Source: Bacteroidetes bacterium UBA1947 (lineage in GTDB: Bacteria > Bacteroidota > Bacteroidia > Chitinophagales > Chitinophagaceae). From it: a DNA stretch of 16,202 bases. Positions 6,495 through 13,260 of this stretch are shown here, piece after piece. Under the pieces are notes generated by a model. That model saw only the letters and a program-made list of their open reading frames with translations, had not been told where the DNA came from and made no database searches. The first letter of the stretch is position 1. Each line of letters opens with the position of its first letter. Location: positions 396-16,597 of the forward strand of contig DDET01000016.1 of the NCBI GenBank assembly GCA_002336915.1, written 5' to 3'. The translations under genes were made by a program, and so were the position numbers.

Positions 6495-6600
6495 CTGAGC
6501 AATGCGATACTGTTAGCTGTGGTGCATGTGCTGCCGGATGAAATCCTTCGTTCTTGGTTGATTTAAGATACACTTCGTTAATCTTAAACCAGTGGGGGGA
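6495..6600 (+). repeat. Dispersed hairpin repeat, copy A
   Basis: About 106 nt, running from CTGAGCAATGCGATACTG through GGTGCATGTGCTGCCGGATG to the end CCAGTGGGGGGA. It is over 90 percent identical by eye to copy C at 8830-8937. The 3' half holds a perfect 8-bp stem TTTAAGAT (6562-6569) with ATCTTAAA (6581-6588) around ACACTTCGTTA. Confidence 0.75.
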
Positions 6601-6650
6601 CTTAAACCTGTTTTGACTTAATTCTCAGGTCTACCAGGCTAAGGGAACAA

Positions 6651-6724
6651 ATGCTGCCGGGCTCAGCCCTTCGTTCTATTGCTGATTTAAGTTACGCTAT
6701 CGCTAAACTTAAACCAGTGGGGAG
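6651..6724 (+). repeat. Dispersed hairpin repeat, copy B (5'-truncated, diverged)
   Basis: Shares the CTGCCGG...CCCTTCGTTCTATT block and the hairpin half with copies A and C. Its stem is TTTAAGTT (6686-6693) with AACTTAAA (6706-6713): the A-T pair of A and C is replaced by T-A, keeping the stem intact. The 5' part (GGTGCATG) is absent. Confidence 0.7.
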
Positions 6725-6736
6725 CTAAATACCCAC

Positions 6737-6770
6737 CGCACAGTCGCCCTTCGACGGGGCTCAGGGTGAC
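6737..6770 (+). repeat. Dispersed repeat D, copy 2
   Basis: Differs from 5198-5231 at one of 34 positions. It lies between copy B and the terminator of the minus-strand T9SS gene. Confidence 0.7.
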
Positions 6771-6789
6771 AGCTCGGCTACTTAAAATT

Positions 6790-6820
6790 AAAAAAAACGG
6801 GCATTGCTGTGCAATGCCCG
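6790..6820 (-). terminator. Intrinsic terminator of the T9SS-exported protein gene
   Basis: On the minus strand CGGGCATTG (6820-6812) pairs perfectly with CAATGCCCG (6806-6798) around a 5-nt loop, followed at once by eight T (6797-6790). It lies 23 nt after the stop codon. Confidence 0.9.
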
Positions 6821-6843
6821 CTGATCATAGTGATAGTGCGTAA

Positions 6844-8598
6844 CTAATCAAGCTTGGTTATCTTGAGTGTTTCTTTTTCTTTGCCGGGGATGTTGATGTT
6901 GAGCAGGTAGGTACCGGATGCAAGGCCTTTGCTTAGCTCATTGAGGTATGCATTTGCTTTGGCACCTATGCCATTGAATTTACCGACGGTTACGCCAAGG
7001 ATATCGGTAACGACCACAGTCATGTTATCCTGCTGGTATGCGAGTGGCATATCGAGCTTGAAGTTGGAGCTGTATGGGTTAGGATATACTCTTACCAGGC
7101 CGTTCGAGGCTTTGTGTGTTTTTATGAATGTAGCTATCCTGTCGTTATCGTTACACTCGATCTGGTGCTGTGCCTCGCCTTTGAATGAGTTGACGCATTG
7201 TGGCGGGTACTTATTCTCCATACGGAAGGTGCCTGTGTTATCCAGCTCGGGGAAGACGGTGAACATGTCCTGGCAACCATCGTCCTGCTTGCTGATAGAC
7301 AGCACGGGCGTGGGGGAAGCGAATGTGGGATTATTGGCTACTGTAAGGTACCATGGGGCTGACAAGAGCGCTGTACCGTTCTCGCTCATGTTGAGGCCTA
7401 CATAGCCTGCCTGCAGACCCGTCATAGGATCGATGTAATTGGTATACCAAGCTACTACAATACCTACAGCGCCGCAGGAGATACGGTTGTAAAAAGGAAA
7501 TGGATTGATGTTAAGCGCAGGATTAATTGGCAAACCAAACCAGGGACCACCATTGTTAACGATAACTGTAGATGCAAACGGACTGGTAGCCTGGTCCATA
7601 TGCCGCACTTTGATATTGTTATTGTCGGTAGTGTACGTATATGCCCAATCGTCGTAGCTGTAATGGCCGGGACCATCAATATTCATATAAGGACATACCC
7701 TGATAACCGGAGGAGGTTTTGGACCTGCAGGGCCTGCGGGTGGTGCATTAGGATTATCGGGAGGATTGTTTTGCTGGCAAACGCCTACGAGGTTGACGTC
7801 GTTAACCGTAGGAGCAAGGGTGAAGCCGGGAGTACCAAGTGCTGTCCAGAAATCGAACATGGATTCGGTGATGTTACCTGTGACGGGGTTGTAATATACC
7901 GTCTGCAGCATAAGGCCTGTACCAGTATGCACAAAGGCCAGGTCGGGACCTGTTTCGCCTGCTGTGCCTGTGAGCGTGAGTATATTGCTATAGGTAATAG
8001 TGGGGCTGCTATTAAGGCCTACACAAACGTTGATGCCACCAACATCCTGCCAGGCAATACCCACCGCGTAGGGCGGTATGTGGCAGTCTATACTGATACG
8101 GGTGTAGTTGGGCATGGCTGACAATACCTTTGTGTACAGGAATACGGGGGTGCCGGTCATCATGCTATAGACATCGAGCATGTGGCCTACGCCATTCTGG
8201 TAATAAGCCACGAGTACCTGCGGATCGCCGCCAACATCGAGCCAGCCTACCTCAAGGTCTCTTACATTGGCATAAGGAATAACGCCCTGTGCAAATATCA
8301 CAGCGGGATTACCCACCATTAGTAATTGCCAGGAGACACCGGCCGGCTGCGCGGGATTGGGATCGTCCCAACCGGCGAGCGAGAGGGTCACATTACCATA
8401 GGGGGGTATATTTGCCATATCGGTAGAATAGGCGGAGGTGTGACCCGTAAGCCCTATGGCAGGGGCTGTGGGGTAGGTATTTTCAACCGCCGTAGGAGGG
8501 TTGAACTGCGCAGAGGCAGGGAGGGAAAACAGGCTAGTGAAAAGTAGTGCGATGGCACCAGTGCGAAGCAGAAGCTTCCTAAGAAACTGTTTTTTCAT
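6844..8598 (-). CDS. T9SS type A sorting-domain protein (584 aa), surface or secreted
   Basis: A basic, hydrophobic signal peptide (MKKQFLRKLLLRTGAIALLF...) ends at PASA-QF near residue 30. The last 81 residues (504-584) form a type A C-terminal sorting domain: VYPNPYSSNFKL, then a VVVTDILGVTVG strand, GLASGTYLLNI and a lysine-rich end, KETLKITKLD. Known function of this domain is passage through the outer membrane by the type IX system, with anchoring or release. The body has repeated beta-strand blocks around VGWLDVGGDPQVLVAYYQ and VGIAWQDVGGINVCVGLN that resemble propeller blades, and a proline-rich linker at 279-297. No catalytic motif was recognised, so the function is unknown; a carbohydrate- or surface-binding role is only a guess. 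It has its own promoter and a strong terminator, and so is a single-gene unit. Confidence 0.87.
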   Translation of the reverse strand: MKKQFLRKLLLRTGAIALLFTSLFSLPASAQFNPPTAVENTYPTAPAIGLTGHTSAYSTDMANIPPYGNVTLSLAGWDDPNPAQPAGVSWQLLMVGNPAVIFAQGVIPYANVRDLEVGWLDVGGDPQVLVAYYQNGVGHMLDVYSMMTGTPVFLYTKVLSAMPNYTRISIDCHIPPYAVGIAWQDVGGINVCVGLNSSPTITYSNILTLTGTAGETGPDLAFVHTGTGLMLQTVYYNPVTGNITESMFDFWTALGTPGFTLAPTVNDVNLVGVCQQNNPPDNPNAPPAGPAGPKPPPVIRVCPYMNIDGPGHYSYDDWAYTYTTDNNNIKVRHMDQATSPFASTVIVNNGGPWFGLPINPALNINPFPFYNRISCGAVGIVVAWYTNYIDPMTGLQAGYVGLNMSENGTALLSAPWYLTVANNPTFASPTPVLSISKQDDGCQDMFTVFPELDNTGTFRMENKYPPQCVNSFKGEAQHQIECNDNDRIATFIKTHKASNGLVRVYPNPYSSNFKLDMPLAYQQDNMTVVVTDILGVTVGKFNGIGAKANAYLNELSKGLASGTYLLNINIPGKEKETLKITKLD

Positions 8599-8629
8599 AG
8601 CTCAAATTTTATTGGGTGAATTAATGGGT

Positions 8630-8660
8630 CAAAGCTATTGCGCAGGAGCGGCTGCGTCAA
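8630..8660 (-). promoter_or_regulatory. Promoter of the T9SS-exported protein gene
   Basis: On the minus strand TAGCTTTG (8637-8630) matches TAnnTTTG exactly, with TTG (8660-8658) 20 nt upstream. This leaves a leader of about 25 nt before the ATG at 8598. Confidence 0.7.
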
Positions 8661-8829
8661 GCGTGAAAACACCCAATTTGCTATGGATTTTTGTTAATGA
8701 TGAAGGGGTGAGAAGGCAGGCCAGTCAAGGGTTTTCATGTTGGCTTTGTTTTTGATAGCGATGCTAAAATAGGGTGAGATGAGACCGTGAAAACACCTTT
8801 TTTGTGGGTGAGTGAGTAAGGGTGAAATG

Positions 8830-8937
8830 CTGAGCGACGCGATACTATTAGCTGTGGTGCATGTGCTGCCGGATGAAACCCTTCGTTCTATTAGTTGATT
8901 TAAGATACACTTCGTTAATCTTAAACCAGTTTGGGGA
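8830..8937 (+). repeat. Dispersed hairpin repeat, copy C
   Basis: About 108 nt, nearly identical to copy A (6495-6600), including GGTGCATGTGCTGCCGGATG and the stem TTTAAGAT (8899-8906) with ATCTTAAA (8918-8925). Differences are scattered single bases and short indels. Same orientation as A and B, so the three copies flank the T9SS gene. Confidence 0.75.
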
Positions 8938-8987
8938 GTTGAGTTACCTGTGAAAAACCGGGCTATTTTTTATATTTTGAACAGGCA

Positions 8988-10349
8988 ATGCCAACCGAGA
9001 TACAAAGCAAAATAAAACCACAGCTTAAGAGCTTTGACCTGACCATGATAGTGGCGGGGCTGGTGATAGGCATGGGCATCTTCAGGGCGCCGGCCGAGGT
9101 GGCGCAGAAGGCGGGGGCGCCGAGCATATTCTTCCTGGCTTGGATCACTGGTGCTGTAGTGAGCTTTATAGGTGCCATCACTTTTGCAGAGATAGGATCG
9201 AGGTACCCGGTAGCGGGTGGTTTTTATAAGTTGCTTTCGCACTGCTACCATCCTGTGTTCGCATTTATGGTGAACTGGGTGGTGATATTGAGCAATGCGG
9301 GTGCAATGGCCGCAGTGGCACTGATGGGTGCCGACTATATTGCGCCTGTGCTGTTGCCATCGGTAGCGCATGCTACGGCGGTGCCAATGATCACGGTGTC
9401 CTCGATAGTGATACTGTATGTGCTGAACATGATAGGGATACGAACGAGTGCGAAGCTGATGAACGGATTGATGTTCGTGAAGCTGGGCATGCTGGCTTTA
9501 TTGATAAGCGCGGTGTTCTTTGTAAAGGGGAATGCGGGGCAAGCGGTGAGTATTGTTGAAGTGCGGAGTCCGGGAGATATGTTCAAGGCCTTCCTGATGT
9601 GCTTTATACCGGTGTTCTTTACCTATGGTGGTTACCAGCAAACGATGAACTTCGGTAAGGACATTGCTAATGCGCGCAAGACGATGCCGAGGGCTATCTT
9701 TTACGGCATCGCCATAATATTGATCGTTTACCTGAGCGTGAACTATTCATTTTACAAGGTGCTGGGATTTGAAGGGCTGGCGCAGTCGAGTACGATAGCT
9801 GCGGATGTAACGGGGATGATGTTCGGACAGGTAGCTTATAAGCTTGTGGCTGTTACGATGTTCCTGAGCGTGATGGCATATGTGAACGTAGGACTGATGA
9901 GCAACCCGAGGGTGTACCTGGCCATGGCGGAGGATAAAGTGTTGCCCCCGATATTTAAACGGGTTAATCAAAAGACCCAGGTGCAGGAATGGGCGCTGAG
10001 CATATTTTGCGGGTTTATAATCGTAACGCTGCATTTTCTTTCCTCGTTTCAAAAAATACTGGAGCATGTGATGTTCTTTGACAGCATTGGTTTTATAGCG
10101 GCTGCAGCAGCGATCTTTATATTGCGTGGCAGGGCAAAAAAGGAAGGCGAACCTAAAGACATTTTTAAAATAAAGGGCTACCCGCTCCTACCCGTTCTTT
10201 TTATACTTGTGTACCTGGGCGTGAATATCAGCGTGTTTTATGCAAACCCCAATGCTGCACTGACGGGTTTTGTCCTTTTTGTGGCAGGAATACCGCTTTA
10301 TTATTTGATTAAATTTGCCGTGAGCAGAAAAAAGGAAATAACAAACTAA
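8988..10349 (+). CDS. APC-superfamily amino-acid permease
   Basis: The 453-residue product is a polytopic inner-membrane protein of the amino acid-polyamine-organocation superfamily (AA_permease_2 type), close in look to serine/threonine exchangers and LAT-like transporters. The first membrane helix carries the unwound substrate-site motif GLVIGMGIF at residues 24-32, followed by PAEVAQKAGAPSIFFLAW and the FAEIGSRYPVAGGFYKLL loop, all typical. About twelve hydrophobic segments follow, with the GGYQQTMNFGKDIANARKTM block in the middle (helix 6 to loop) and a conserved ALSIFCGFI region. It ends 2 nt before the PLP enzyme, so both are probably translated from one message. Substrate cannot be assigned beyond an amino acid or related amine. 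Confidence 0.9.
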   Translation: MPTEIQSKIKPQLKSFDLTMIVAGLVIGMGIFRAPAEVAQKAGAPSIFFLAWITGAVVSFIGAITFAEIGSRYPVAGGFYKLLSHCYHPVFAFMVNWVVILSNAGAMAAVALMGADYIAPVLLPSVAHATAVPMITVSSIVILYVLNMIGIRTSAKLMNGLMFVKLGMLALLISAVFFVKGNAGQAVSIVEVRSPGDMFKAFLMCFIPVFFTYGGYQQTMNFGKDIANARKTMPRAIFYGIAIILIVYLSVNYSFYKVLGFEGLAQSSTIAADVTGMMFGQVAYKLVAVTMFLSVMAYVNVGLMSNPRVYLAMAEDKVLPPIFKRVNQKTQVQEWALSIFCGFIIVTLHFLSSFQKILEHVMFFDSIGFIAAAAAIFILRGRAKKEGEPKDIFKIKGYPLLPVLFILVYLGVNISVFYANPNAALTGFVLFVAGIPLYYLIKFAVSRKKEITN

Positions 10350-10351
10350 AG

Positions 10352-11527
10352 ATGAAAGATCATTCAGCACTTAAGGAGCAATTTCTACTTGACCCAAGTA
10401 TTACCTATCTGAATTTCGGTTCCTTCGGCGCTTGTCCGAGGCCGATATTTGAGGACTACCAGCAATGGCAGTTGCTGCTGGAGCGGGAACCCGTGCAATA
10501 TATAGCAGTTAACAGCGCCGTTAATTTTAAGAGATCGCGGGAGGCGCTGGCGGAGTATATTAATTGCGATTCGGATGACCTTGTGTATGTGACGAATCCA
10601 AGTTATGCGGTGAACATAGTGGCTAAGAGCCTGGAGCTGAAGGAAGGCGATGAGATACTGAGCACCAATATCGAGTACGGGGCGCTGGACAGGACATGGG
10701 ACTACTACTGTAAAAAGGCTAAGGCGAAATATATCCGTCAGCCGATAGAACTGCCTGTAACGAGCAAGGAGGCGATTATTGAAAACTTCTGGAAAGGGTA
10801 TAGTGAAAGAACGAAGGCGATATTTATATCGCAGATAACAAGTAGCACAGCTTTGATACTGCCTGTGAAGGAGATATGCGAGATGGCAAAGGAACGCGGA
10901 CTATTGACCATTGTAGATGGGGCACATGTGCCGGGGCATATTCCGCTGGACCTTGCTACAATAAAAGCAGATGTTTACACAGGGGCTTGCCATAAATGGA
11001 TGATGACGCCTAAGGGATGTTCGTTCCTGTATGTGAAGCGGGAAATACAGCCGCTGTTTGACCCGCTGGTGGTGAGCTGGGGTTATAACAGTGCGATGCC
11101 ATCGCATTCGCAGTTTTTGGATTATCACCAGATGCAGGGCACAAGGGATCTCTCGGCATTCTTTACGGTGCCGAGATCCATAGCGTTCATGAAAGAAAAT
11201 AACTGGTGGGAGGTAGCGGCGAATTGCAGGGCTTTGGTGAAGGATAATTATAAAAGGTTTTGCGACTTGGTTGGATCGAGCCCGATATGCCCGGTGACAG
11301 ATGAGTTTCTGGGACAGATGTGCAGTATACCGATAAAGACAAAGGAGCCGGAAAAACTGCAGCGGCATCTTTTTGAACAATATCAAATAGAAGTGCCGGT
11401 GATGCGGCAGGATGCGCTTGTTTTTCTGCGGTACTCTATTAATGCATTTAATACACAGGGGGATTTGGATAAGTTGTATGATGCGCTGGGAGCGATAGTA
11501 AAGGAGGGGAAGATGATAGAAGCGTAG
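10352..11527 (+). CDS. Aminotransferase class V-fold PLP-dependent enzyme
   Basis: The 391-residue protein has the fold-type-I PLP architecture of the class V group (cysteine desulfurase, kynureninase and isopenicillin-N epimerase relatives). Visible landmarks: YLNFGSFGACPRP near residue 20, typical of epimerase-like members; TNPSYAVNIV near 81, the phosphate-binding region; VDGAHVPG at 188-195, where D189 should contact the pyridine nitrogen and H192 lies beside the ring; and GACHKWMMTPKG at 211-222, where K215 is the expected Schiff-base lysine. Cysteine-desulfurase active-site Cys and Fe-S scaffold partners were not seen nearby, making sulfur transfer less likely. Paired with the permease, it probably racemises, transaminates or lyses an imported amino acid. 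Exact reaction unknown. Confidence 0.88.
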   Translation: MKDHSALKEQFLLDPSITYLNFGSFGACPRPIFEDYQQWQLLLEREPVQYIAVNSAVNFKRSREALAEYINCDSDDLVYVTNPSYAVNIVAKSLELKEGDEILSTNIEYGALDRTWDYYCKKAKAKYIRQPIELPVTSKEAIIENFWKGYSERTKAIFISQITSSTALILPVKEICEMAKERGLLTIVDGAHVPGHIPLDLATIKADVYTGACHKWMMTPKGCSFLYVKREIQPLFDPLVVSWGYNSAMPSHSQFLDYHQMQGTRDLSAFFTVPRSIAFMKENNWWEVAANCRALVKDNYKRFCDLVGSSPICPVTDEFLGQMCSIPIKTKEPEKLQRHLFEQYQIEVPVMRQDALVFLRYSINAFNTQGDLDKLYDALGAIVKEGKMIEA

Positions 11528-11534
11528 CGCAACG

Positions 11535-11552
11535 TTGGAAAAACCTTTCCAA
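11535..11552. other. Hairpin after the permease-PLP operon
   Basis: TTGGAAA (11535-11541) and TTTCCAA (11546-11552) form a perfect 7-bp stem with a 4-nt loop. No T tract follows on either strand, so it is at best a weak transcript end. Confidence 0.35.
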
Positions 11553-11568
11553 ACCATGTAAATTTTCT

Positions 11569-11576
11569 TATCTTTT
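11569..11576 (+). promoter_or_regulatory. Candidate -7 element of the ion-channel gene
   Basis: TATCTTTT differs from TAnnTTTG only at the last base. If real, transcription would begin near 11582, on or beside the first in-frame ATG, which would favour the ATG at 11594 as start. No clear -33 partner was found. Confidence 0.3.
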
Positions 11577-11593
11577 CCCAAATGGTGTGGAAT

Positions 11594-12559
11594 ATGAGAA
11601 AGGTACTATTAGCATTCACCTTGTTGGTTTTGGCGTCTTTTACCAGTAAAGCTGCCCCGGACGAGGCTATCGTGCCTGATACAGTAAAGACAGGCATCTA
11701 TATTACCAGCGTACACAATATTGATTTTAAACAAAAGGAATATGCCCTTAGCTTATGGCTGTGGTTGCGGTATAAAAAATCGGAATTCAATTTTTTGCAA
11801 AACCTGGAGGTGCCACAGGCGAAAGTGGTTACCAAATCATTTTCAACAATGGATAGCAGCGGCGGCGATTACTACCTGCTGATGAAGCTGGACTGTATCA
11901 TGAAGGATTCCTGGAAGATAAATAATTTTCCTTTTGACCACCAGAAGCTGAGGTTTGCCATAGAGAATTCGCAATTTGATTCGAAGGCCCTGGTGTTCGT
12001 GGCCGATACATTGGGGCTGCACATGGAGCCGAAGTATGCTTTACGCGGCTGGCGTGTAAAAAAGCTGGATATCAAGGTGGGAACAAGAGCATATGAAACG
12101 GCATTCGGCGACAACAACATAAAAACACCACATACAGAATACAGTACTTATAAAGCGATGATAGAGATAGACCGAGACGCCATGGGCCTGTTCTGGAAAA
12201 TGTTCTTAGGTATGTACATCGCCTTTATGATCGCATATATGTGCTTTTACATCCATCCCGACAACATTGACTCGCGGTTCGGCTTAAGCGTGGGTGCCCT
12301 GTTCGCTGTTGTTGGTAATAAGTATATCATCGATTCGGCATTGCCTGAATCGAGCAGCTTTACCCTGGTGGATGCCCTGCACGGGATAACCCTACTTTTC
12401 ATTCTAGGCATTATGGTATGCAACGCCATATCACTAAAGCTTATTAAAAAGGACAAAGTTGTAACGGCGCGGAGGTTTGATATCGTGACAGCACAAATAT
12501 TTTTGCTGCTTTACATAGGCTTGAATATCTATTTTATCATGGATGCGATGCATGTATGA
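11594..12559 (+). CDS. Prokaryotic pentameric ligand-gated ion channel (Pro-loop receptor)
   Basis: This 321-residue protein has the full plan of the Cys-loop/Pro-loop receptor superfamily. After a signal peptide (MRKVLLAFTLLVLASFTSKA) the extracellular ligand-binding domain begins KTGIYITSVHNIDFKQKEYA, followed by the strand ALSLWLWLRYK. The signature loop NNFPFDHQKLRF has FPFD at 112-115; the paired cysteines of animal receptors are absent, as in known bacterial members. Four membrane helices follow: M1 about 199-220, M2 228-248, M3 256-282, M4 296-317. The M2-M3 link LPESSSFTLVD (250-260) matches the family's P-x-S-x-x-T-x-x-D pattern. Gapless alignment with GLIC from memory places D226 at -2', R228 at 0', G230 at 2', G234 at 6', F237 at 9' and Y244 at 16'. 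An acidic -2' residue suggests cation selectivity. The channel should sit in the inner membrane with its ligand site in the periplasm. The ligand is unknown. An alternative start is the ATG at 11582, four codons earlier. Confidence 0.88.
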   Translation: MRKVLLAFTLLVLASFTSKAAPDEAIVPDTVKTGIYITSVHNIDFKQKEYALSLWLWLRYKKSEFNFLQNLEVPQAKVVTKSFSTMDSSGGDYYLLMKLDCIMKDSWKINNFPFDHQKLRFAIENSQFDSKALVFVADTLGLHMEPKYALRGWRVKKLDIKVGTRAYETAFGDNNIKTPHTEYSTYKAMIEIDRDAMGLFWKMFLGMYIAFMIAYMCFYIHPDNIDSRFGLSVGALFAVVGNKYIIDSALPESSSFTLVDALHGITLLFILGIMVCNAISLKLIKKDKVVTARRFDIVTAQIFLLLYIGLNIYFIMDAMHV

Positions 12560-12613
12560 TCACCGTTACAATTATTTAATGCCATCCTTTTTCATTTACT
12601 GAAAAATAGTTCC

Positions 12614-12621
12614 TAATATTG
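12614..12621 (+). promoter_or_regulatory. Possible -7 element for a leader RNA
   Basis: TAATATTG differs from TAnnTTTG at one base. It lies about 110 nt before the terminator at 12731-12761 and could start the candidate leader transcript. No good -33 partner is visible, so the RNA could equally be part of read-through from the channel gene. Confidence 0.3.
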
Positions 12622-12798
12622 CAACATAATGATGCCGATAAAACATACCCGTTGTTATAAACACGCTGCAGATGCTGCGAAGGGTACGGTATTACATAGA
12701 CGATAACAACAAAATATCTGAAATAGTAAAAGTCCTTCGCAGCAAGCGAGGGACTTTTTTTATGCACTTTATTCACCAACTAATAAGAAAACGGAATT
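12622..12798 (+). ncRNA. Candidate attenuator/riboswitch-like leader of the thioesterase gene
   Basis: The segment has mutually exclusive pairings. GCTGCGAAGG (12674-12683) is a perfect 10-nt complement of CCTTCGCAGC (12734-12743), and that second segment covers most of the 5' arm of the terminator stem (12731-12740). GTTGTTAT (12651-12658) pairs perfectly with ATAACAAC (12703-12710) and encloses the antiterminator strand. TACCC (12646-12650) can pair with GGGTA (12682-12686), overlapping it by 2 nt. This is the usual layout of transcription attenuation: aptamer-like domain, antiterminator, terminator, then the gene 37 nt on. No known riboswitch class was recognised. It may instead be a free small RNA, or simply the 3' end of the channel transcript. 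Confidence 0.4.
12731..12761 (+). terminator. Strong intrinsic terminator between ion-channel and thioesterase genes
   Basis: AGTCCTTCGC (12731-12740) pairs with GCGAGGGACT (12746-12755), 10 bp with one G-T, loop AGCAA, followed by seven T (12755-12761). It lies about 170 nt after the channel stop and 37 nt before the thioesterase ATG. Confidence 0.9.
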
Positions 12799-13209
12799 AT
12801 GAAACTGATCAACAAGAAGATATGCATGGGCAAGGACATAGGCATACACGGCAATATGTTTGGCGGCATACTGATGGCATGGATAGATGAATCGGCAGCG
12901 GCTTTTGCAACGGAATATTGCTGCACCCCCAATATGGTAACCCTGCGTGTGGGTGAACTATTCTTTAAAAAACCGATAAAGGTGGGCAACCACATACGGA
13001 TATATGGCGACGTAAGCCACCTGGGCAATACCTCTATAACACTGAATATAGAAACACGCAAGTACAACCTGTATAGTGGCGAAGACACCGTGGTATGCAC
13101 AACGTCTATAACCTTTGTGCGAATAGACGATGACGGCAACCCCACCCCAATTGGTGAAACAGTGCGCAACCGGCACCAAAAGCAACTGGAGGAAAGTTTG
13201 GCAAATTAG
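12799..13209 (+). CDS. Hotdog-fold acyl-CoA thioesterase (YciA/ACOT type)
   Basis: The 136-residue product is a single hotdog domain that should hydrolyse acyl-CoA to free acid and CoA in the cytoplasm. The family signature is clear: HGNMFGGILMAWIDESAAAF at residues 17-36, with D30 in the position of the catalytic aspartate at the start of the long helix. Then come VTLRVGELFFKKPIKVGNHI, DVSHLGNTSITLNIE and a final strand TSITFVRIDDDGNPTPI, in the usual order and length for YciA-like enzymes. Chain-length preference cannot be told. The gene follows a terminator with a possible antiterminator, suggesting conditional transcription, and it converges on the next gene with stop codons 41 nt apart. 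Confidence 0.9.
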   Translation: MKLINKKICMGKDIGIHGNMFGGILMAWIDESAAAFATEYCCTPNMVTLRVGELFFKKPIKVGNHIRIYGDVSHLGNTSITLNIETRKYNLYSGEDTVVCTTSITFVRIDDDGNPTPIGETVRNRHQKQLEESLAN

Positions 13210-13260
13210 ACCCGCTGAACCGGCAGCCCTGAGCGCAGCTGCCAAGAGCGCTAATTTTTA
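13203..13260 (+). terminator. Terminator shared by two convergent genes, stops inside the stem
   Basis: AAATTAG (13203-13209) pairs with CTAATTT (13251-13257), CGCT (13213-13216) with AGCG (13247-13250), and GGCAGC (13222-13227) with GCTGCC (13238-13243), with small bulges between. Five T follow on the plus strand, and three T on the minus strand. The TAG stops of both convergent genes form the base of the stem. Confidence 0.7.

Larger units (their letters stand above)
6349..6843. other. Repeat-rich spacer
   Basis: No gene is visible in these 495 nt. Near the left end, AGACCGGC (6411-6418) and GCTGGTCT (6450-6457) can pair as an 8-bp stem with one G-T, enclosing about 30 nt. Then follow two copies of the ~107-nt dispersed hairpin repeat, one copy of repeat D and the terminator of the minus-strand gene. 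Confidence 0.55.
8599..8987. other. Divergent spacer with promoter and dispersed repeat
   Basis: These 389 nt separate the minus-strand T9SS gene from the plus-strand permease. They contain the promoter of the former and copy C of the dispersed hairpin repeat. In between, the core GTGAAAACACC occurs at 8662-8672 and 8787-8797. TATATTTTG (8971-8979) resembles a -7 element but would leave almost no leader before the permease. Confidence 0.5.

Noticed and set aside
12672..12890. 72-codon frame starting ATGCTGCGAAGG inside the candidate leader
   Set aside because: It runs through the terminator and out of frame into the thioesterase gene, with no ribosome-binding context or family likeness. A regulatory leader peptide is not excluded but there is no run of a single amino acid codon to support it.
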